Below, piece by piece: positions 57,865-64,000 of a DNA stretch of 64,000 bases (its first letter is position 1; each line of letters starts with the position of its first letter). Source of the stretch: Streptomyces sp. NBC_00239 (GTDB taxonomy: Bacteria > Actinomycetota > Actinomycetes > Streptomycetales > Streptomycetaceae). Location of the stretch: the NCBI RefSeq assembly GCF_036194065.1, contig NZ_CP108095.1, positions 620,001 through 684,000 of the forward strand, given 5' to 3'. The notes under the pieces are model-generated. The model did no database searches. It was not told the origin of the DNA and saw only the letters and a list, made by a program, of their open reading frames with translations. The position numbers and the translations under genes are program-made.

Positions 57865-57911
57865 TCAGTCGGCGCGCCGTGAGAGCGCGCCCTCGCTGCA
57901 AGGAGTCGCTC

Positions 57912-59450
57912 ATGCGACATCCCCCGCGTCTTTTCGCGCTGCTCTCAGGGGCAGCGCTCGTCCTGGCGAGCAGTGCGTTCGCCGCCATGGGTACGGCCTC
58001 AGGAGCCGCCGCGCCCTCGTGCACGGTGCAGTACTCGGTCGCCGGCCAGTGGGCCGGCGGATTCCAGGGTGCGCTCACCGTCACCAACAACGGTGCCGCG
58101 CTGACCGGCTGGAGCCTCGGCTTCGACTTCCCCGCGGGTCAGACCGTCGCCCAGGGCTGGGGCGCCAAGTGGTCCCAGACCGGGGCGGCCGTCACGGCCG
58201 CCAACGAGAGCTGGAACGCCACGCTCGGCACCGGCGCGAGCGTGACGGCCGGTTTCATCGCCTCGTGGTCGGGCGCCAACACGGCACCCCGCGGCTTCAC
58301 CCTCAACGGAACGCCCTGCGACACCGGCCCGGGCCCCGACCCCACACCCACCGCACCCGCACCCACACCCACGCCCACGCCCACGTCCACACCCACGCCC
58401 ACACCCACCGGGCCGACCGATCCCACCGACCCGGTCCCCGGAGCGCCCGAACTGAGCGTCATCGGAAACCGCCTCACCGACCAGAACGGCGCGACCCGCC
58501 GCCTGCTCGGAGTCAACCGCTCCGGCGGCGAGTTCATGTGCGTCCAGGGAAACGGCATCTTCGACGGCCCCGTCGACGACGCCTCGGTGCGTGCCATCGC
58601 GGACTGGAAGGCCAACACCGTCCGCATCCCCCTCAACGAGGAGTGCTGGCTCGGCCTCGACAACATCAAACCCGAGTACCGGGGCGCCGCTTACGCCGAA
58701 GCCGTCAAGGGCCTGGTCGGCCGGGTCCTCGCCCGGGGCATGACCCCGGTCGTCGAACTGCACTGGACGTACGGCCAGTACACCGGCAATTCCTCGGGGT
58801 GCGCCGACGTCCACGCCTCCTGCCAGAAACCGATGCCCGACGCCCGGTACGCCCCGCAGTTCTGGACCTCGGTGGCGAACACCTTCAAGAACGACCGGCG
58901 GGTCGTCTTCGATCTGTTCAACGAGCCGTATCCCGACCGCGCGACATCCACCACCGGCCAGGCCTGGGCCTGCTGGCGCGACGGCGGCACGTGCCAGGGC
59001 ATCGGCTACGAGGTCGCCGGCATGCAGGACCTGGTGGACGCCGTCCGCGCGACCGGCGCCCGCAACCTCGTGCTGGTCCCCGGCATCGCGTACTCCAACG
59101 ACCTGAGCCAGTGGCTCACCCACTCCCCCACCGACCCGACGGGCAATCTGGCCGCGGCCTGGCACGTCTACAACTTCAACGCCTGTTCCAACGAAGCCTG
59201 TTGGGACTCGACCCTCGCCCCGATTGCCGCCCGGGTCCCCCTGGTGGCCGGCGAGATCGGCGAGAACACCTGCGGACACGGGTTCATCGACCGCGTCATG
59301 AACTGGTTCGACGCCCGGGCCCTCTCGTATCTGGGCTGGACCTGGAACACCTGGAACTGCAACTCCGGTCCCGCTCTGATCACCTCGTACGACGGCACCC
59401 CCACCTCATTCGGCATCGGGCTGCGCGACCGCCTGCGCTCCCTGAACTGA
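57912..59450 (+). CDS. Secreted GH5 family cellulase with CBM2
   Basis: The 512-residue secreted endoglucanase-type enzyme has a signal peptide (LFALLSGAALVLASSAFAAM) and a CBM2 cellulose-binding domain (about 36-140, beginning CTVQYSVAGQWAGGFQGA). A Pro-Thr linker (about 142-178) leads to a GH5 catalytic domain. Catalytic residues are the acid/base Glu in VFDLFNEPYPD (near 338) and the nucleophile Glu in VAGEIGENTCG (near 447). It starts at ATG behind AAGGAG. The CebR operators upstream predict induction by cellobiose. Confidence 0.93.
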   Translation: MRHPPRLFALLSGAALVLASSAFAAMGTASGAAAPSCTVQYSVAGQWAGGFQGALTVTNNGAALTGWSLGFDFPAGQTVAQGWGAKWSQTGAAVTAANESWNATLGTGASVTAGFIASWSGANTAPRGFTLNGTPCDTGPGPDPTPTAPAPTPTPTPTSTPTPTPTGPTDPTDPVPGAPELSVIGNRLTDQNGATRRLLGVNRSGGEFMCVQGNGIFDGPVDDASVRAIADWKANTVRIPLNEECWLGLDNIKPEYRGAAYAEAVKGLVGRVLARGMTPVVELHWTYGQYTGNSSGCADVHASCQKPMPDARYAPQFWTSVANTFKNDRRVVFDLFNEPYPDRATSTTGQAWACWRDGGTCQGIGYEVAGMQDLVDAVRATGARNLVLVPGIAYSNDLSQWLTHSPTDPTGNLAAAWHVYNFNACSNEACWDSTLAPIAARVPLVAGEIGENTCGHGFIDRVMNWFDARALSYLGWTWNTWNCNSGPALITSYDGTPTSFGIGLRDRLRSLN

Positions 59451-59460
59451 AAGGCATCCA

Positions 59461-59700
59461 CCAGGTGAGCCGCAGGGCAAGGACGTGACCTCCAGAAGCG
59501 TCTCGTACAACGGGTCGCTGGCCACGGGCGGTTCGACGTCCTTCGGCTTCAACGGCTCGCGCAGCGGCACGAACGCCGTGCCCGCGACGTTCAAGCTGAA
59601 GGGCGTCACCTGCCACGGCGCCACCGACCCGACCACTCCCCCGACGACACCGCCCACGACACCGCCGACCACGCCTCCGCCCCATCCTCACGCGGGCCCG
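59461..59700 (+). pseudogene. CBM2 and linker remnant of a second cellulase gene
   Basis: Directly after the GH5 stop, one frame encodes SVSYNGSLATGGSTSFGFNG, typical of the C-terminal half of a CBM2. FKLKGVTCHG and a Thr-Pro repeat follow (TTPPTTPPTTPP). The first half of the CBM, any signal peptide and any catalytic domain are missing. It looks like the leftover of a deleted or recombined secreted glycosidase gene. The remainder up to the cebR stop (59700-59753) shows nothing. Confidence 0.6.
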
Positions 59701-59753
59701 GTCCTCACGCGGCCCGGTCCTCACGCGAGCCGGCCCTCACGCCGGCCCGGTCC

Positions 59754-60797
59754 TCACGAGGAGTCGCGCACGATCAGTTCCGTCGGAAGGATCCGGCGCG
59801 GCTCCCGCGCCGCCGCGGAGCCGTCCTCCCCGGACGTCCGCGCGATCTTCCGCAACAGCAGCCGGGTCATCGTGCGCCCCATCTCCTCGATCGGCTGGCG
59901 CACGCTCGTCAGCGGCGGGTCCGCCAGGCGGGCAACCGTCGAGTCGTCGACCCCGACGACGGCGACGTCGTCGGGCACCCGCCGCCCGGCCTCGCGCAAC
60001 ACGCCGAGCGCGCCCGCGGCCATCACGTCGGAGGCGGCGAACACCGCGTCCACGTCGGGGCTGCGCTCCAGCAGTTCGCGCATCGCCGCCCTGCCGCCCT
60101 CCTCGGTGAAGTCCCCGGTGGCCACGAGAGCTTGGTCGAGCGCGAGCCCGCCCTCGGCGAGGCCCGCGAAGTAGCCGCCCAGCCGGGCGCGGGCCACGTA
60201 CATGTCCGACGGCCCGCTGATGGTCGCGATCCTCGTCCGGCCGCGCCCCACCAGGTGGGCGACGGCGGACCGCCCCGCACCGATGTTGTCGGAGTCGACG
60301 TAGGCGACGGGTTCCGCCTCCGAGCGTCGGCCGTTCATGACCACGGGCAACCCGAGCTCCCTGATCCGATCGGGCAGCGGATCGTCGCCGTGGACGGATG
60401 CCAGGAGCACGCCGTCGACCCGGCGGGCGGCCAGGTACTGCTCGAAGCGCTGCCGCTCCTGGTCGCTCCGCACCAGCGTGAGCAACAACTGCTTGTCGGA
60501 CATGGCGAGTTCGGCGCTGACGCCGCGGATCAGGCCGAGGAAGTACGGCTCCGCGAACAGCCTGGCCTCGGTCTCCGGGATGACGAGCGCGACCGCGTCG
60601 GTCCGGCTGCCGGCCAGCGCCCTGGCCGCCTGGTTGGGTACGTACCCCAGGTCGCTCACGGCTCGGGCGACGGCGGCCCGGGCCCGCGCGCTCACCCCCG
60701 GCGAGCCGTTGATCGCCCGGGAGACCGTGCCCCGGCCGACGCCGGCCAGGGCCGCGACCTCGTCCAGGGTGGGTCTGCCGTTCCGCGGTCCGCTCAC
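59754..60797 (-). CDS. cebR: LacI-family cellobiose-responsive repressor CebR-like
   Basis: This approximately 347-residue LacI-type regulator has an HTH RPTLDEVAALAGVGRGTVSR followed by AINGSPGVS and a sugar-binding domain (VALVIPETEARLFAEPYFLG, then GVDDSTVARLADPPLTSVRQ). The palindrome ATTGGGAGCGCTCCCAAT lies upstream of its start, and the same operator lies before the neighbouring cellulase, so autoregulation and control of cellulose degradation are expected. The cebEFG transporter genes, usual neighbours of cebR, are not in this window. GTG 60797 (GGGGAG upstream) is preferred to GTG 60836. Confidence 0.8.
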   Translation of the reverse strand: MSGPRNGRPTLDEVAALAGVGRGTVSRAINGSPGVSARARAAVARAVSDLGYVPNQAARALAGSRTDAVALVIPETEARLFAEPYFLGLIRGVSAELAMSDKQLLLTLVRSDQERQRFEQYLAARRVDGVLLASVHGDDPLPDRIRELGLPVVMNGRRSEAEPVAYVDSDNIGAGRSAVAHLVGRGRTRIATISGPSDMYVARARLGGYFAGLAEGGLALDQALVATGDFTEEGGRAAMRELLERSPDVDAVFAASDVMAAGALGVLREAGRRVPDDVAVVGVDDSTVARLADPPLTSVRQPIEEMGRTMTRLLLRKIARTSGEDGSAAAREPRRILPTELIVRDSS

Positions 60798-60917
60798 GAC
60801 GCTCGGACTCCCCTCGTGCGACACCTCGTTCCGCACCGGTCCGGTCGCGGCCGATCGGGCGGGACGGGGCGGGGCCCTTCCCGTCGACGCCGGACAGGAT
60901 ACGCCGGATCGCGCCCG

Positions 60918-60935
60918 ATTGGGAGCGCTCCCAAT
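60918..60935 (-). promoter_or_regulatory. CebR operator upstream of cebR
   Basis: The 18-base perfect palindrome ATTGGGAGCGCTCCCAAT contains the CebR consensus and lies 121 bases upstream of the preferred cebR start. It should mediate autoregulation. Confidence 0.85.
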
Positions 60936-61030
60936 ACGTTCGTGGGGAGGCGAAGAGGCCGGCAGGGCGCCCTAGCGGACCGCGGCTGGTCACGGGCGGT
61001 CCCGCAGTGCCGTAAGGTTGGGTTCACCGA

Positions 61031-61104
61031 CGCGGGGTGGAGCAGCTCGGTAGCTCGCTGGGCTCATAACCCAGAGGTCGCAGGTTCAAATCCTGTCCCC
61101 GCTA
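61031..61104 (+). tRNA. Initiator tRNA-Met (CAT anticodon)
   Basis: The gene folds as a cloverleaf: acceptor stem CGCGGGG with 3' CCCCGC, D arm GAGCAGCTCGGTAGCTC, anticodon arm CTGGGCTCATAACCCAG and T arm GCAGGTTCAAATCCTGT. The three consecutive G-C pairs (GGG/CCC) in the anticodon stem and the unpaired first acceptor position (C1 opposite T72) are initiator hallmarks. No CCA is encoded, so it is added after transcription. Confidence 0.95.
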
Positions 61105-61112
61105 CTCACCGG

Positions 61113-61144
61113 AAGGGCCCGGATCCTCAAGGATCCGGGCCCTT
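61113..61144 (+). terminator. Strong terminator after the initiator tRNA
   Basis: A 15-base perfect inverted repeat (AAGGGCCCGGATCCT at 61113-61127, complement at 61130-61144) with a two-base loop and TTT after it follows the tRNA gene by eight bases. Confidence 0.9.
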
Positions 61145-61337
61145 TCGTCGTGCCGGGTGCGCCGCGTCCTCTCTTCTCGCCCCGCGGCGCAGTGCGTGCC
61201 GGTTCGGACGCGGCGGAGTTGGGCAGGGTCGGACGAGTACGGGGACCGGCCTGCCGGGCGGGTGGGGGCGGGCACGATCGCGGCCCCAAGTGCCCGGCGG
61301 CCATGGGTCCTCACGTCGTCACAACGCGGGTGGGGGT

Positions 61338-64000
61338 ATGGGGACCGACGAGGAGCCGGAGCGGAGGCGTGAGCTGATCCGGCTGATCGGCGAGCAGGTG
61401 GTCATGGTGCGCACGGAGGGCGGGGGGTTCGGCACCGGGTTCCTCGTGTCCGGGGACACGGTGCTGACGTGTGCACACGTCGTCCACGGGCAGACCTCCG
61501 CGCAGGTGCTGACCGGTGCGGAGACGCTCGAGGCCGAGGTGATCGCGACCGCGCCGGAGAGCCGTGGCACCGGAGCCGTGCACGGCTTCCCCGACCTCGC
61601 GTGTCTGCGCCTGCGGACCCCTGCGCCCGGCATCGGGGTCTGGCTCGGCGACGAGACCCCGCTTCCCGGCCACGAGGTGGTGGTGCACGGCTTCAGCAGG
61701 CACACCCTGGAGCCGGGTGAGCAGCCCGACACCCTGCACCTGGTCGTCGCCGGACAGAGCAGTCGTTTCGTGCGGCTGCAATGGGACGTCGTCGTCCAGG
61801 GCTTCAGCGGGGGTCCGGTGCTGGACCTGCGCACCGGCCGGGTCTGCGGCGTCCTCAAGGCATCCCGCGACGAGCGCAGCCCCCAGGGCGGCTGGCTGGT
61901 TCCGGTGGGAGCCGTCCGAGAGCACTTCCCCGACCTCGCCGAACGCAACGGCCGAGCTCACGTGCCGGGTACGCCATGGTGTGACGCGGCCCTCGGCCGC
62001 GCCCGTCGGCAGAGCGTGCTCTTCGGGGCGTCGCGCGGGGCCCGGCGGAACCCGCGCGGCACTGCCGCGCAGGCGACCCCGGCCCAATTGCTCGCGCACG
62101 GCACCATGCCCTTCGTGGACCGCCCCGAGCTGGCGGATCTGCTGGCGTGGTGCGAGGGCGACGCGGAGCACCGGCTCCGTCTGCTCCACGCACCGGGTGG
62201 GGCCGGCAAGACGAGGCTCGCCGCGGAGGTGTGCGGCGCCCTCACGGGGCGGGGGTGGATCGCCGGGTTCGTCCAGAAGGACGCTCCCGTGCGTCGGCAG
62301 TGGCTGGAGGAGCTGGGCGAGGCCCTGGACGTCGGGCTGAGTGCGCTCGTCGTGTTCGACTACGCCCAGGCCAGGATCGAGGAGATCGTCGCGCTGCTGG
62401 AGCACGTGGACCGGTACGGCCCCGAACGCATGCGCCTGCGGCTGCTCCTCCTCGCACGTTCCGACGAACCGCTCTTCGAGGCCCTGCGCAGCCGGGTCGA
62501 CGACCCGGTACTGCCCGAGACCAGTGTGGTCGCCCTGCCCAGAACCATCGACACGGAAGGCAACGCTTCCCTGGCCCGGCGGGCGTTCGCCGTGTTCGCC
62601 GACCGCCTCGGCTGCGGATGGCTTTCCCCACCGGGACGCCTGGGAGCACGCGCCGAGTGGCAGGACTCCGTTCTGGACGTGCTCGCGCTCGCCCTGGACG
62701 CCGTACTCACCCTGCGCGAGGGGCACACCTGGCCCGACCGGGGAGACCCGCTGGAGCGCGTCTGCGACCACGAACTGCGCGGCTGGCACGCCCTGGTCGC
62801 CGCGGAACTTCCGGGGCAGGCGGCGTTGGCGGGCCCGACCGGTGCGCGTCTGTCCGAGGGGCTGTTGCTCGTCCCCACCCTGGCCCAGGGGCTCGCCGGC
62901 CCCGCGCTCGTCGACCTGCTCCACCGTGTCCACGCCGCCGCCTTTCCCGGCATGCCGCCCGTCCACATGGTCGGGGTCCACGCATGCCTCCGGGCGCTGT
63001 ACCCCGCCCCGGACGGCCGCGTCGCTCCGCTGGAGCCGGACCGGATCGGCGAGATCCTGGTGCGCCGGGTGCTGCACCGGCCGGAGAGTTCGGGCCGGGC
63101 CTCGGCATACCTCGGGGAGCTCCTGGACGCGAGCACCTCCGGTTCCCAGGCCGTGCGGATTTCGGCAGCGGCGGACACGATGGAAACCCTGGCCCGTGCC
63201 CGCGGCTGCACGGCCGTGGGCCGGATCGAGTCCCACCCGTCGCACGGGGCACTGGACAGCGCCCTGCGAGAGGCGATCGCCGCGCGGCCGGACGTGCTGC
63301 TGCCCGCCCTGACGATCACCGGTGGGCTGGTCCCCCACGCCGAGCCGCTCGCCTCGCTCGCCCTGCCGTTCGTGGCGGACGCCGGCCGGGAACTCCTCGA
63401 GTCGGTGGACGGCCACCTCCCGGACTATCCTTCCGGCCTGTCGGGGGTCGCCGTGGCGGTCCTCGGCCGCCTGCTGGCCTCGGCAGACGCCGACTTCACC
63501 GAGGACCGGCAGCTCCTGCGGCTGCGCAGGCTCGTCCGGTACAGCCTCCGCAACGACGACGTCGGCAGCCGCGACACCGCTCTGGGGGCCGCCCGCGAGG
63601 CGGTCGACCTCAGCCGTGACCTCGTCCAGCGGACCGGACGGCACCTGGCCGAGTACGCGACGGCGCTCAACAACCTGAGCCTGCTGCTGCACCGTGCCGG
63701 CAGCACCGCGGCCGCACTCGCCGAGAGCAGGACGGCGGTCACGTTGTACGAGCAGCTGCTCGGGCAGACGCCGCCCGGAACCGGCCAGGTCGCCGCCGCA
63801 CGCCAGGTGTTCCTCTTGAACACCGCGGCCGCGCTCAGCACGCTCGCCCTGCTGCGACTGACGGACGGTCAGGTCCACGCGGCCGCGGACGAGGCGCACC
63901 GGAGCGTGGACCTGTGCCGGGCGGCGTTGCCGGGCGTGCGCCAGCAGGACGTCCTCCTCACCTGTCTCGAAGTGCTCGCGGAATGCCGGCAGCGCACGGG
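61338..64000 (+). CDS. Trypsin-like protease fused to a STAND/NACHT-type NTPase, partial
   Basis: The open frame from ATG 61338 runs past the window end without a stop, giving at least 887 residues. Residues about 1-205 form a trypsin-like serine protease: His in TVLTCAHVVHG (near 47), Asp in GFPDLACLRLR (near 85) and Ser in VQGFSGGPVLD (near 158). Walker A is LLHAPGGAGKTRLAAEV near 287 and a Walker-B-like LVVFDYAQ near 340. Helical repeats follow, ending with tetratricopeptide-like segments (YATALNNLSLLLHRAGSTAA). This layout matches sensor-type STAND proteins with a protease effector. No signal peptide is seen. A defence or signalling role is inferred. Confidence 0.8.
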   Translation, partial: MGTDEEPERRRELIRLIGEQVVMVRTEGGGFGTGFLVSGDTVLTCAHVVHGQTSAQVLTGAETLEAEVIATAPESRGTGAVHGFPDLACLRLRTPAPGIGVWLGDETPLPGHEVVVHGFSRHTLEPGEQPDTLHLVVAGQSSRFVRLQWDVVVQGFSGGPVLDLRTGRVCGVLKASRDERSPQGGWLVPVGAVREHFPDLAERNGRAHVPGTPWCDAALGRARRQSVLFGASRGARRNPRGTAAQATPAQLLAHGTMPFVDRPELADLLAWCEGDAEHRLRLLHAPGGAGKTRLAAEVCGALTGRGWIAGFVQKDAPVRRQWLEELGEALDVGLSALVVFDYAQARIEEIVALLEHVDRYGPERMRLRLLLLARSDEPLFEALRSRVDDPVLPETSVVALPRTIDTEGNASLARRAFAVFADRLGCGWLSPPGRLGARAEWQDSVLDVLALALDAVLTLREGHTWPDRGDPLERVCDHELRGWHALVAAELPGQAALAGPTGARLSEGLLLVPTLAQGLAGPALVDLLHRVHAAAFPGMPPVHMVGVHACLRALYPAPDGRVAPLEPDRIGEILVRRVLHRPESSGRASAYLGELLDASTSGSQAVRISAAADTMETLARARGCTAVGRIESHPSHGALDSALREAIAARPDVLLPALTITGGLVPHAEPLASLALPFVADAGRELLESVDGHLPDYPSGLSGVAVAVLGRLLASADADFTEDRQLLRLRRLVRYSLRNDDVGSRDTALGAAREAVDLSRDLVQRTGRHLAEYATALNNLSLLLHRAGSTAAALAESRTAVTLYEQLLGQTPPGTGQVAAARQVFLLNTAAALSTLALLRLTDGQVHAAADEAHRSVDLCRAALPGVRQQDVLLTCLEVLAECRQRT

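Larger units (their letters stand above)
57458..57911. promoter_or_regulatory. Divergent region upstream of the GH5 cellulase
   Basis: This 454-base gap has no gene. It holds a tandem heptamer repeat (57647-57688), a perfect CebR-type operator (57718-57731) and an imperfect copy (57851-57864). The sequence AACCAGTGGGAGCG occurs twice, at 57712-57725 and 57845-57858, 133 bases apart. Confidence 0.6.

Noticed and set aside
57734..59488. Overlapping plus-strand frame beside the cellulase
   Set aside because: It lies in another frame of the GH5 gene and its product is Arg/Pro-rich without domains.
61031..61104. tRNA as an attachment site with a duplicated 3' end
   Set aside because: No second copy of the tRNA 3' end and no integrase were seen in this window.

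Overview
The window is very GC-rich (about 70% or more), with strong third-position G/C bias, frequent GTG and TTG starts, short operons with ATGA/GTGA stop-start overlaps, and leucine TTA codons in only two genes. Together with a complete ram (SapB) locus this points to a Streptomyces chromosome or a very close relative. This is inferred from sequence features and remembered family knowledge; no database search was possible.

Layout. 1-2.7 kb: a GNAT remnant, a DUF2785-like protein, a two-domain VOC protein and a PlsC-like acyltransferase. 2.8-8.9 kb, minus strand: a compact peptide (RiPP) operon reading MFS exporter, prolyl-oligopeptidase-type S9 peptidase, a 39-residue precursor, a B12-radical-SAM C-methyltransferase and a DUF5825-like protein. 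9-13.4 kb: a kinase remnant, lpdA and small enzymes. 13.6-16 kb: a secreted M9 collagenase. 16-23.7 kb: an OmpR-type regulator, a CAP-domain protein, a four-gene thiol-disulfide relay resembling a DsbD split into separate proteins, and an orphan histidine kinase. 23.6-32 kb: an epimerase/LysR pair, a CPBP protease, a secreted LppX-like protein, a subtilase and an FG-GAP repeat protein. 32.4-36.7 kb: an operon of GMC oxidoreductase, class III aminotransferase and MFS exporter. 36.8-41.4 kb: a RidA/WYL pair, a Nudix/DeoR pair, a TetR regulator and a membrane protein. 41.5-45.1 kb: a type III polyketide synthase locus (FAD oxidoreductase, methyltransferase, PKS, divergent UbiA). 45.3-52.4 kb: ramR, ramB, ramA, ramS and ramC for the class III lanthipeptide SapB. 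52.8-57.5 kb: katG, a monooxygenase-like protein and a Tat-type GMC oxidoreductase. 57.6-61 kb: a GH5 cellulase and its probable repressor CebR, with TGGGAGCGCTCCCA operators at both. 61-64 kb: initiator tRNA-Met, a strong terminator and the start of a trypsin-like/STAND NTPase protein that runs off the window.

Main points. The 2.8-8.9 kb operon looks like a little-described RiPP system: a short peptide with acidic flanks and a Val/Ile-rich centre beginning just after a Pro, a predicted carbon methyltransferase, and a translationally coupled Pro-specific peptidase and exporter. Its first gene has two TTA codons within 15 codons. The only other TTA codon found is codon 44 of ramR, so both peptide loci may depend on the developmental tRNA encoded by bldA. 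Other notable items are the split DsbD-like relay, the alcohol-to-amine cassette, the complementary degenerate ABC subunits of the SapB exporter, the CebR operators, and the trypsin-STAND protein beside the initiator tRNA.
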